From contig DYSK01000083.1 in assembly GCA_020718315.1 (NCBI GenBank), positions 1 through 9,868 on the forward strand: DNA of 9,868 nt, given 5' to 3'. The notes under the pieces are model-generated. The model ran no database searches. It was not told the DNA's origin and was given only the letters and a program-made list of their open reading frames with translations. Shown one piece after another: positions 1 to 7,249 of the stretch. This stretch comes from Draconibacterium orientale (GTDB lineage: Bacteria; Bacteroidota; Bacteroidia; Bacteroidales; UBA12170). The translations under genes and the position numbers were made by a program. Within the stretch, counting starts at the first letter, position 1; each line of letters opens with the position of its first letter.

Positions 1-1
1 T

Positions 2-3000
2 GCGGTCGATTATTTACTTTTTTATGCTCAAGGTCCCGATACATGGCAATTTAATGCCAATAAAAATGTTTTTGAACATCAGCTAAATGTGTACGACCGG
101 AATGCTTATTATTTTGTTCATATCAAAACGCTCGACGGAAAACGTATCGAAACAATTCCGCTAACTACTGAAGTGGCAAACAAACAAATTACATCTTTTA
201 CCAATTATGCTTTTGTTGAAGATGAAACCTACAATTTGATTGGCTCAGGGCGAAGATGGTTTGGTTTTAAATTTGAATTTACGGATAACACAAAATACAA
301 TTTTAATTTTGCTAACCTTATTTCCGGCTCGCAAGCGTATCTGAAAGCTAAACTGATTGCACGATCTTCGGCGAGCAGCTCGTTCGATTTGTTTTACAAC
401 AGTACCAGTTTGGGGAATATTAGGATAAGCAGTATTCCCACAGGCAGTTATCCTGCTTATGCTTACGACAATACTTTCGAGAAATATTTTTCGCTTTCGG
501 CTGATCCAAACATGGAAGTGAAACTGCTCTACAATCGACCACTTTCCGGTTCTATCGGTTGGCTCGATTACATCGAATTGAACGTACAAGAACATTTGAA
601 ATTTGGAAATGCCCAATTATTGTTTCGAAGTCCCGAATCTGTCGGTAGCGATGCAATCAGTAAATTTTCCGTCTCCAACGCATCATCGGCTACCTTGGTT
701 TGGGATGTTTCTCAACTCGAAAAAGTACAAAAAATACAAACTCAACTTCAGGTTTCAACAGCCGAATTTACAATCCCAACGAATGAACTAAAAGAATTTA
801 TTGCTTTTACTCCCGAAATGGCTTTCAAACCCACATTTGTTGAAAAAATGGGGAATCAAGATCTGCATTCCATCGCAAACATAGATATGATTATTGTTTG
901 TCCACCGCTCTTTTTGCCTCAAGCCAACGAATTGGCCGACTTTCATCGGCAAGATGGTTTGAAGGTACAGGTGAATACAACCGCTCAGATTTACAACGAA
1001 TATTCCAGCGGCAAGCAAGATCCTACGGCCATTCGCGATTTTGTTCGCTCCGTTTATCAGCATTCTTCCGCATTGTCCCCTTTGCAATATCTGTTGCTTT
1101 TTGGTGATGCATCCTACGATTACCTCAATCGCGAAACCAACAATACAAATCTTATTCCCACTTTTGAGTCGATAGAAAGTTTAGATCCGATCATTTCTAT
1201 TGCAGTGGACGATTATTTTGGTTTTCTTGATGAGGACGAAGGCGATATGTATTACGATGATGTGGACATTGGAATTGGCCGATTGCCAGTTGTAAATGAA
1301 CAAGAAGCTTCTGCTGCTGTGGCTAAGATTAAACATTACTCAAACTCGAGTTCGGATGTTTTTGGTAACTGGCGCACAGTGGTGTGTTTCGTTGCCGACG
1401 ATGAAGACAATAATTTGCATATTCAGCAAGCAAACGAGTTGGCGATGATGGTGGATACTATTTATCCAAGCGGAAATCTCGACAAAATATATGTAGATGC
1501 ATATCAGCAAGTCTCAACTCCGGCCGGACAACGCTATCCAAAAGTAAACGAAGCCATCAACGACCGTATCGAAAAAGGCACTTTGATTTTAAGTTACACC
1601 GGTCATGGTGGCGAAACCGGTTGGGGACAAGAACGCTATTTGGATATGCCGGATATTGCAACTTGGGCGAATAAAGATAAACTAGCTGTTTTTCTTACCG
1701 CAACTTGCGAATTTGCGCGCTACGACAATCCAAAACAGGTTTCGGCCGGAGAATATATCTTTTTGAAGGAAAATGGTGGCGGAATTGCTTTGTTTACCAC
1801 TTCAAGAGCTACTTATGCCGGCTCCAATTTTGTGATGAGTAAATATTTTTACCAATTTACACTTGATCCTACTCATAGAAATCAGTATAGAATGGGTGAT
1901 ATTTTGAAATTGACCAAAAGAGCCAGCGGATCGGGTTTTAATGTGATGAAATTTATTCTAATTGGTGATCCTGCTTTAAAACTAAGCATTCCGGAAAATT
2001 CGGTTCGCCTAACCCAAATAAATAATATGGATGTTTCTGCCGAAAATGATACACTTAAAGCTCTTTCTCTTATGCGTTTTCAAGGACAGGTAGAAGATAA
2101 AAACGGTTTGCTAATGAGTGATTTTGATGGATTTGTTTTTCCTCAGATATTTGATAAAGTAGCTCAAATTACTACTTTGGCCAACGATGCAGCCAGTTAT
2201 CCATACAATTTCGATCTTCAAAAAAATGTGATCTACAAAGGAAAATCAGAAATAAAAAACGGGCTGTTCGATTTTTCTTTTGTTGTCCCAAAAGATATCG
2301 CCTATCGTTTTGGAAATGGAAAAATAAGCCTCTATGCAGCAAACAATGAAGAAGATGCCGGAGGTTTTACAAAAGATATTGTTATTGGCGGTTACGACGA
2401 AACGAGTGAAACGGATATTATTGGACCGGTTGTTCGTCTTTTTCTGAACGACATAAATTTTGTTGAAGGCGGAATGAGTCATGAAAATCCGGTGCTTTTG
2501 GCCAAAGTGAGCGACGAAAACGGAATCAATACAATTGGAAATGGAATTGGACATGATATCACTGCTTTTCTCGACGAAAACGGAACGGATATAAAAATAT
2601 TGAACGATTATTACGAATCGGATTTAAACACCTACAAAAGTGGCACCATTCGATATCCATTCTCCAATTTAGCCGAAGGACCACACGAAATTAATTTTAA
2701 AGTCTGGGATATCTACAACAATTCGTCGGTGGCGAAATTGTCGTTTTATGTTTCAGTGTCGGCGGTGCTGGCTTTGGATGCATTGATGAATTATCCCAAC
2801 CCTTTTTCGGACGAAACCGTATTTTCATTCGAACACAATATAAACAGCCAAAGCATGTCGCTTAGCATTGATATATATAGTTTAGATGGCCGATTGGTAA
2901 AGCATTTGGAAGACAATTTCGAACCTTATTCTTCTCGGATAAATCATATTCGTTGGGATGGAACCGACGATAATGGGAGCAAAATAAGCAAAGGAATGTA

Positions 3001-3076
3001 TGTTTATCGATTGCAAATAAGCGACCAATCGGGAAATACCATGGCGAAAACGGCAAAATTGGTCTATTTGAAATAA
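2..3076 (+). CDS. porU: PorU, T9SS C-terminal signal peptidase/sortase (5' end outside the window)
   Basis: PorU is the gingipain-like (peptidase family C25) outer-surface enzyme of the type IX secretion system. It removes the C-terminal signal of secreted cargo and links the cargo to A-LPS. The frame is open to the left edge (in-frame DYLLFYAQGPDTW before the GTG at 89), so the start is missing; about 1024 residues are visible, against roughly 1150 or more in known PorU proteins. Counting from position 89, beta-rich N-terminal regions come first, then the C25 domain from about residue 265 to 650. The likely catalytic His is in SYTGHGGE (H506) and the Cys in TATCEF (C540), a spacing very close to the His211/Cys244 pair of RgpB. 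A T9SS-type C-terminal domain starts near NYPNPF (residue 901), continues through DGRLVKHL and the KGMYVYRL region, and ends KLVYLK; known PorU proteins also carry such a domain. porV follows 126 bp downstream. The coding sequence is intact and recognition is firm. Confidence 0.93.
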   Translation, partial: AVDYLLFYAQGPDTWQFNANKNVFEHQLNVYDRNAYYFVHIKTLDGKRIETIPLTTEVANKQITSFTNYAFVEDETYNLIGSGRRWFGFKFEFTDNTKYNFNFANLISGSQAYLKAKLIARSSASSSFDLFYNSTSLGNIRISSIPTGSYPAYAYDNTFEKYFSLSADPNMEVKLLYNRPLSGSIGWLDYIELNVQEHLKFGNAQLLFRSPESVGSDAISKFSVSNASSATLVWDVSQLEKVQKIQTQLQVSTAEFTIPTNELKEFIAFTPEMAFKPTFVEKMGNQDLHSIANIDMIIVCPPLFLPQANELADFHRQDGLKVQVNTTAQIYNEYSSGKQDPTAIRDFVRSVYQHSSALSPLQYLLLFGDASYDYLNRETNNTNLIPTFESIESLDPIISIAVDDYFGFLDEDEGDMYYDDVDIGIGRLPVVNEQEASAAVAKIKHYSNSSSDVFGNWRTVVCFVADDEDNNLHIQQANELAMMVDTIYPSGNLDKIYVDAYQQVSTPAGQRYPKVNEAINDRIEKGTLILSYTGHGGETGWGQERYLDMPDIATWANKDKLAVFLTATCEFARYDNPKQVSAGEYIFLKENGGGIALFTTSRATYAGSNFVMSKYFYQFTLDPTHRNQYRMGDILKLTKRASGSGFNVMKFILIGDPALKLSIPENSVRLTQINNMDVSAENDTLKALSLMRFQGQVEDKNGLLMSDFDGFVFPQIFDKVAQITTLANDAASYPYNFDLQKNVIYKGKSEIKNGLFDFSFVVPKDIAYRFGNGKISLYAANNEEDAGGFTKDIVIGGYDETSETDIIGPVVRLFLNDINFVEGGMSHENPVLLAKVSDENGINTIGNGIGHDITAFLDENGTDIKILNDYYESDLNTYKSGTIRYPFSNLAEGPHEINFKVWDIYNNSSVAKLSFYVSVSAVLALDALMNYPNPFSDETVFSFEHNINSQSMSLSIDIYSLDGRLVKHLEDNFEPYSSRINHIRWDGTDDNGSKISKGMYVYRLQISDQSGNTMAKTAKLVYLK

Positions 3077-3115
3077 GTAATTCGTACATAAAATACTAAA
3101 AAGATGAAAACTCCG

Positions 3116-3145
3116 TTTAACTTCTGAATGAAATGAATAAATTTG
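3116..3145 (+). promoter_or_regulatory. Candidate Bacteroidota promoter for porV
   Basis: TAAATTTG at 3138-3145 matches the -7 consensus TAnnTTTG used by the Bacteroidota primary sigma factor. TTTA at 3116-3119, 18 nt upstream, is a one-mismatch candidate for the -33 TTTG box. A transcript starting around 3150 would leave a leader of about 50 nt before the ATG at 3203. This suggests porV can be transcribed separately from porU. The assignment rests on consensus and position only, and AT-rich DNA yields chance matches. Confidence 0.4.
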
Positions 3146-3202
3146 TCACACACAATTATATTGTTTAAATCAATGAATATCAATAAAATAAACTTCATAG
3201 AA

Positions 3203-4336
3203 ATGAAAAATGAACTATTGCTTTTCTTTTCAACACTCATTTTGCTTACCTCAACTCAGGCTCAAGACATTGGAGTTAGCCGCGATTTTGGAACCATTAC
3301 TACAGCAGTTCCTTTTCTTATGATTGGTCCGGACGCACGCGCCGGTGGAATGGGAGATATTGGTGTTGCCACTTCGCCCGATGGAAATTCGATTTATTGG
3401 AATGCCGCTAAACTGGCTTTTGTGGATAAAGATATGGGCTACAATATTTCGTATGTCCCTTGGTTAAAAGGACTTGTTGACGACATCGGTTTGGGTTATG
3501 TATCTTTTTACAAGCAAATTGGCGACCAACAAACGGTTGGCGGGTCGCTCCGCTATTTTTCGTTGGGAAACATCACCTTTACAAACAGTGAAGGAGAATC
3601 GCAAGGAACCTATAAACCCAACGAATGGGTTATCGACTTGGCCTATTCCCGAAAATTGAGTGATAATTTTTCGGCCGCAGTCACCGGAAAATTTATTTAT
3701 TCAAACCTCACTCTCGGACAAAGCATCAACGGTGTGGAGTCTAGAGCAGGAACTTCTGTTGCGGCCGATGTTTCGATGTATTACAGAAATAAACTCGAAA
3801 TTGGAGGAAGAGACGCACGATTGAATCTGGGTTTAACCATCAACAATATTGGAAACAAAATCTCCTATACTTCAAGCTCACAAAAAGACTTTATTCCTAC
3901 AAACCTTCGAATTGGCGCAGGATTGGAATTGGATTTAGACGATTACAATTCCATTGCCTTTACGGGCGAAGTAACAAAATTACTTGTACCAACCCCTCCG
4001 GTGTACAATGAGGACGGCGATATTGTGGCCCCTTACTTAGACAATAATGTGGCAGTAATTACCGGAATGATTCATTCTTTCTACGATTCTCCTTTTGGCG
4101 AAGAAATGCAAGAAATTAATCTGGCCAGCGGAATAGAATACTGGTACGACAAACAATTTGCTGTTCGCGGTGGTTATTTCTACGAATCGGCCCAAAAAGG
4201 AAACCGGCAATATTTTACTTTGGGAGCGGGATTAAAATACAATGTTTTTGGTTTGGATTTTTCTTATTTAATCTCCACAAATCCAACCAATCCATTAAAA
4301 AATACATTGCGGTTTACGCTTTCCTACGATCTATAA
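3203..4336 (+). CDS. porV: PorV (LptO), T9SS outer-membrane barrel protein
   Basis: PorV is a FadL-like outer-membrane beta-barrel that collects T9SS cargo from the translocon and carries it to the PorU sortase. The ATG at 3203 is chosen because it begins a good signal peptide: MKNELL, a hydrophobic run, then TSTQA before QDIG, with likely cleavage after residue 20. In-frame starts upstream (TTG 3143, ATG 3173) would put about 20 or 10 polar residues ahead of it. The 377-residue product shows the conserved PorV signature: TAVPFLMIGPDARAGGMGDI soon after the signal, YWNAAKLAF, SYVPWLKGLVDD, GGSLRYFSLGNITF and PNEWVIDLAYSRKLS. The C-terminus has alternating beta-strand character and ends TLRFTLSYDL, as expected for a barrel closing strand. 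It follows porU in the same direction and is followed by a strong terminator. Confidence 0.93.
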   Translation: MKNELLLFFSTLILLTSTQAQDIGVSRDFGTITTAVPFLMIGPDARAGGMGDIGVATSPDGNSIYWNAAKLAFVDKDMGYNISYVPWLKGLVDDIGLGYVSFYKQIGDQQTVGGSLRYFSLGNITFTNSEGESQGTYKPNEWVIDLAYSRKLSDNFSAAVTGKFIYSNLTLGQSINGVESRAGTSVAADVSMYYRNKLEIGGRDARLNLGLTINNIGNKISYTSSSQKDFIPTNLRIGAGLELDLDDYNSIAFTGEVTKLLVPTPPVYNEDGDIVAPYLDNNVAVITGMIHSFYDSPFGEEMQEINLASGIEYWYDKQFAVRGGYFYESAQKGNRQYFTLGAGLKYNVFGLDFSYLISTNPTNPLKNTLRFTLSYDL

Positions 4337-4353
4337 ATCAATTTAGCGATTCT

Positions 4354-4386
4354 GAAAGCTCTGGCAACCCTAGAGCTTTCTTTATT
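4354..4386 (+). terminator. Intrinsic terminator after porV
   Basis: GAAAGCTCT (4354-4362) pairs perfectly with AGAGCTTTC (4372-4380), giving 9 bp. A G-U and a G-C pair can extend the stem to 11 bp with a 5-nt loop (CAACC). A T-rich tail (TTTATT) follows at 4381. It lies 18 nt after the porV stop codon. It should end the porU-porV transcript and separate it from ispF; the A-rich 5' arm against the T-rich 3' side is the classical arrangement. Confidence 0.8.
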
Positions 4387-4441
4387 GCTATCCCAAGAAC
4401 TATTCGAAAAGTGTCTCTATTTTTACAAAAAATAAAATGCT

Positions 4442-4917
4442 ATGAGCAATTTTAGAGTGGGAATAGGTGGAGGTGCATCAGCTAGTGGCTGGACGAAAAT
4501 TGATTTTAGGTGGGCTTGAGATTCCTTTTGAAAAGGGACTGCTTGGCCATTCCGATGCTGATGTGCTTTTGCACGCCATTTGTGATGCTTTATTGGGGGG
4601 CCGCTTCGTTGGGAGATATTGGTCAGCATTTTTCTGATAACGACCCAAAATGGAAAAACGTTTCCAGTCTGGAATTGTTGAATCACACAAATAAATTGAT
4701 CAAAGCAAAGGGCTTTAGGGTCGGAAATATTGATTCTACGCTGATTTTGCAACAACCAAAGGTAGCGCGCTATATTCCAAAAATGCGCAATTTGATTTCC
4801 GAAATTTTGGAAATTGAAATCGATCGCCTATCCATCAAAGCAACCACCACCGAAGGTCTTGGATATGAAGGACGGGGCGAAGGAATAAGCGCACAGGCAA
4901 TTTGTTTATTGTATTAA
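4442..4917 (+). pseudogene. ispF: Frameshifted ispF, 2-C-methyl-D-erythritol 2,4-cyclodiphosphate synthase
   Basis: IspF makes the cyclic diphosphate of the MEP isoprenoid pathway and is a small cytoplasmic homotrimer with a zinc site. The family sequence can be followed end to end, but in three frames. Segment 1 (4442-4468) reads MSNFRVGIG. Segment 2 (from 4473) reads VHQLVAGRKLILGGLEIPFE, then GHSDADVLLHAICDALLG. Segment 3 (from about 4600) reads GAASLGDIGQHFSDNDPKW, then NIDSTLILQQPK, KATTTEGLGYEGRGEG and a normal stop at 4915-4917. Between segments 1 and 2 the expected six bases for Tyr-Asp are replaced by GGAG, losing the Asp equivalent to the E. coli zinc ligand Asp8. The His equivalents of His10 and His42 remain. 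Between segments 2 and 3 a run of six G (4595-4600) stands where five would keep the frame. From the ATG at 4442 translation stops after 26 residues. Total length matches the family (about 158 aa), and the rest shows no visible decay, so either recent inactivation or sequence error is possible. Confidence 0.82.
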
Positions 4918-5035
4918 GATTGTGGTACCAATCCAATCTGCTCGTCTGGTTTTAGACCCATTTCAAATCATTTGTTTTTTTGTATATTTGGACAGTTTTT
5001 AAAGTTCCATCAATTATAGAATAACCCGACCAAAT
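4918..5035. other. Intergenic region with a weak hairpin between ispF and the hypothetical gene
   Basis: This 118-bp gap contains a 6-bp inverted repeat, AGATTG at 4917-4922 and CAATCT at 4934-4939, starting on the last base of the ispF stop codon, with an 11-nt loop that includes the palindrome TGGTACCA. No T-tract follows directly (the first long T run is at 4975-4980), so it is a poor intrinsic terminator. The right part holds the promoter-like box listed separately. I see no RNA gene or small coding sequence here. Confidence 0.35.
4961..4990 (+). promoter_or_regulatory. Candidate Bacteroidota promoter for the 5036 gene
   Basis: TATATTTG at 4983-4990 is an exact match to the Bacteroidota -7 consensus TAnnTTTG. 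TTTC at 4961-4964, 18 nt upstream, resembles the -33 TTTG box with one mismatch. The start codon lies 46 nt downstream of the box, much like the 57 nt found for porV. This supports independent transcription of the following gene. The evidence is consensus match only. Confidence 0.42.
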
Positions 5036-5641
5036 ATGTATCTTACAAAATCCTATTTTAGCGAACATCCAGAAGTTCAAAAAGAAATAGAACGTCTATC
5101 GCTTTTGCATCAGAATTCGGTTCATTCTTCAAAATTGCTTGAGTTTTCATGGATATTGTATAATTTAAAAAAGGAAGATTATACGAATACCTACATATTT
5201 CGTGAAAAAAACAATGAACTTTTGATGGTTCAGGATGGCGAAGTTCAAAAAGGAAAATGGGAAGTTCTGATTCTATCCAACTCAATTCTAATCAACGATG
5301 GAAAAGTAGAGATGCTTTATAATATTGATTTCTTTTGCGATGAAGGCATTGTTTTACGAAAAGAAAATATGCAAGAATACCTGATTTTGGTGAAGCGAAA
5401 TAAAAATAAATGGGAATCGAAAGAGCTTTTGGAAATTTTTAATGGGTTTTATCTTTCTTATGAGAAAAATCAACGCCGTTTTGATAACATCGATTTGGAA
5501 CCCAACAACTCTTTGATTGAATTTGAAGACATTACCGAGTTTAGAGAATATAGTCTTTTTCCTTACGTTTCAATTTTAGGGACAATCCTCTTGGTGATTG
5601 CCATTGTTGTATTTGTTATTTTTAAACTTTGGTCGGCCTAA
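5036..5641 (+). CDS. Hypothetical protein with C-terminal transmembrane anchor
   Basis: I do not recognise a named family. The 201-residue product has no signal peptide. Residues 1-45 are charged and probably helical. Residues 50-140 look like a beta-rich domain: YIFREKNNELLMVQDGEV, then GKWEVL, then SILINDG, then YNIDFFCDEGIVLRKE, then YLILV. This pattern (short strand, inner GEV-x-KGKWE turn, then SILI) resembles small beta-domains I recall from other Bacteroidota hypothetical proteins, but I cannot name one with confidence. An acidic linker (about 150-170) leads to one hydrophobic segment at 175-197 (FPYVSILGTILLVIAIVVFV), then FKLWSA. This architecture predicts a tail-anchored inner-membrane protein with its domain in the cytoplasm. 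A promoter box lies upstream. Its TAA stop interlocks with the stop of the convergent minus-strand gene. Coding status is supported by length and the coherent domain and membrane layout. Confidence 0.75.
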   Translation: MYLTKSYFSEHPEVQKEIERLSLLHQNSVHSSKLLEFSWILYNLKKEDYTNTYIFREKNNELLMVQDGEVQKGKWEVLILSNSILINDGKVEMLYNIDFFCDEGIVLRKENMQEYLILVKRNKNKWESKELLEIFNGFYLSYEKNQRRFDNIDLEPNNSLIEFEDITEFREYSLFPYVSILGTILLVIAIVVFVIFKLWSA

Positions 5642-7239
5642 TTCAGCTCGATTGGATAAATTTCTCTTATCTCATTGCCATTTTCATCCACGCCTTGTAC
5701 GATAAGCCAATACGGTATATCTGAAAATTTTGCATCGAAATGGATGCTTTGCAGTGGCAAGGTGTTTCGACTTTTGTTTTGTGTCCAATAAAGCGTGTTT
5801 CGTGTGTCAGGTGCTGAGGAGGCCGTTTTTGCTATGTCGAATGCGGACTCTGGATAAAAAAAGTCGTAATTGAAGAACAAGCCTGTTTTTGGCAAACTGA
5901 TTCCTCCAAAATCTTTGTTACGCGATAGAATACTGATAATTCCTCCATAAATAAAATCTCCATATACGTACGGAAACGGAACAACTTCCACTTTCTCGAT
6001 TCCACGTGGCGAAACGGCCAAAATACGATTGATATCTTCCACCGCAACCCAATCCATCAAAACCAAAGGCGGATAAAAACTCATATCGCGTAAGCTACTC
6101 ACTATTGAAAGCTGCTTTTCTTTTTTCAGGCTTTTTACTTTTACCAATCCCGGCAATTCGGTAAAATATTCCTCCAATGTTTCGAAAGCAATATAGTTGT
6201 CCAGATATAAGGTATTTTCCGCCTGACCATAGAATGGAATTGAAAATGTGTCGAGAAATTGTGGAGTGGATTGTGTATAAAAATGTTGTCTGATTTGTAT
6301 CGATTGGGCAAGTAATAAAGCAGTTTTTCGTTCTTTTTCTGTGAGAACAAAAGGCGGTGTGGGAAGTTGCAAGACCGAATTGTCATAATCTTTGTCCACG
6401 AATATGATTGGATGAACTTCTTTTTCCTTTTTAGTACTAATAAAAACATCCTGACTTCCAAAAATTTCGGGCAAGGCAAAGAAAAACTGTCCCGAAGCAT
6501 TGGTGCGTGTAGACCGAAAGTTCTTTTGCGCAACGATGGATAAATTTATTTCGCGAAATGGCAAAGGCTCTTTTGATAAACTGTCGATGAGTTTTCCGCT
6601 TAGCGAAATACCGTCGGTTTCAGGAAGATAGAATTTGGCATTCGTTGGCTCTTCTGGTTTTACACTATTCGAGCTTTGAAAACTAAACGCAGGAACAATG
6701 CTCAAAGTGGCATTTTTTAGTAAAGGGAGTTCGTTTAGGTCCAACTTATACTCCAAATTTGTTTGAAGTCTAGCGCCAATCGAAACCGTGTTTTGATTCC
6801 AAACAGTATCTAATAACATCCATTCGTTTCCGCTCAGGAACTCGTTGGAGTATGGATTTACGATTTTTAGAGCTATGTACGAAAACTGATTGGCGCCAAA
6901 ATTCCGAAGATATTTAGTATAGGCTTTCAAGTAATAAGTTCCACTTAATAGGTCTTTCGGAATTTCCATTTTTCCACTACTTTGATTCGACGAAATGAGA
7001 TGTTTTTGAGACGACAAGGCGGTTCCGTCGGCAAATATCAGTTCAATGTACAGTACTTTGCTCTGATCATGCCTATTTTCTATAAAAGCACTAAACTGAA
7101 TCTCGTCTTCACAAACATACAACGTTCGATCGGTGAAAAGGTGAATTTTTTCATCGCCAAAATCATCATTTTGAGCAGCAAGAAAGCCAAAACTGAACAG
7201 TAGAAACGGCAAAAGGATATTGATAATTCGAGTTTTCAT
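5638..7239 (-). CDS. Secreted MG2-like / carboxypeptidase-regulatory-like / plug-like domain protein
   Basis: The 533-residue product starts with a signal peptide (residues 1-22, ending FLAAQ before NDD), so it is periplasmic or surface-located. Residues 31-128 look like an MG2 (alpha-2-macroglobulin-type) domain: KIHLFTDRTLYVCEDEIQFS and LLSGTYYLKAYTKY. Residues 211-270 fit a carboxypeptidase-regulatory-like beta domain: LSGKLIDSLSKEPLPF, TNASGQFFFALPE. Residues 352-440 resemble a TonB-receptor plug: FETLEEYFTELPG, PPLVLMDWVAVEDINRIL, IEKVEVVPFPYVYGDFIYGG, IISILSR. No barrel follows; instead RNTLYWTQNKS (480-490) and a final beta segment (YWLIVQGVDENGNE) close the protein, as in Bacteroidota proteins of this kind that I recall. 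It lies 10 nt after the DUF4249 stop codon and is probably in one operon with the receptor and lipoprotein. It could be an accessory of that receptor or a scaffold; the function is unknown. The ATG at 7239 is the only one of three clustered ATGs that stays open. Confidence 0.82.
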   Translation of the reverse strand: MKTRIINILLPFLLFSFGFLAAQNDDFGDEKIHLFTDRTLYVCEDEIQFSAFIENRHDQSKVLYIELIFADGTALSSQKHLISSNQSSGKMEIPKDLLSGTYYLKAYTKYLRNFGANQFSYIALKIVNPYSNEFLSGNEWMLLDTVWNQNTVSIGARLQTNLEYKLDLNELPLLKNATLSIVPAFSFQSSNSVKPEEPTNAKFYLPETDGISLSGKLIDSLSKEPLPFREINLSIVAQKNFRSTRTNASGQFFFALPEIFGSQDVFISTKKEKEVHPIIFVDKDYDNSVLQLPTPPFVLTEKERKTALLLAQSIQIRQHFYTQSTPQFLDTFSIPFYGQAENTLYLDNYIAFETLEEYFTELPGLVKVKSLKKEKQLSIVSSLRDMSFYPPLVLMDWVAVEDINRILAVSPRGIEKVEVVPFPYVYGDFIYGGIISILSRNKDFGGISLPKTGLFFNYDFFYPESAFDIAKTASSAPDTRNTLYWTQNKSRNTLPLQSIHFDAKFSDIPYWLIVQGVDENGNEIREIYPIELN

Positions 7240-7249
7240 TTCATTTCAT

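Noticed and set aside
89..91. GTG at 89 as the porU start
   Set aside because: The frame is open to the left edge with PorU-like residues (DYLLFYAQGPDTW), and no signal peptide follows the GTG.
3104..3127. Short peptide MKTPFNF as a leader upstream of porV
   Set aside because: It lies at or upstream of the predicted promoter, has no attenuator-type structure near it, and is too short to support.
3143..3202. Longer porV start at TTG 3143 or ATG 3173
   Set aside because: Both would place polar residues before a well-formed signal peptide starting at ATG 3203, and TTG 3143 lies inside the promoter box.
4418..4425. TATTTTTA as an ispF promoter box
   Set aside because: It misses the final G of the TAnnTTTG consensus, has no -33 element at a suitable distance, and lies only 16 nt before the start codon.
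4423..4755. 110-residue minus-strand open frame over ispF
   Set aside because: It is antisense to clear IspF coding sequence and has no recognisable features of its own.
4510..4917. A 135-residue open frame that could be called as a stand-alone gene
   Set aside because: Its first 30 residues are out-of-frame translation of ispF segment 2; only from about 4600 does it read IspF sequence, so it is a fragment of the broken gene.
4917..4939. 6-bp hairpin as the ispF terminator
   Set aside because: The stem is short and AT-rich and has no T-tract directly after it, so it was noted only as part of the intergenic region.
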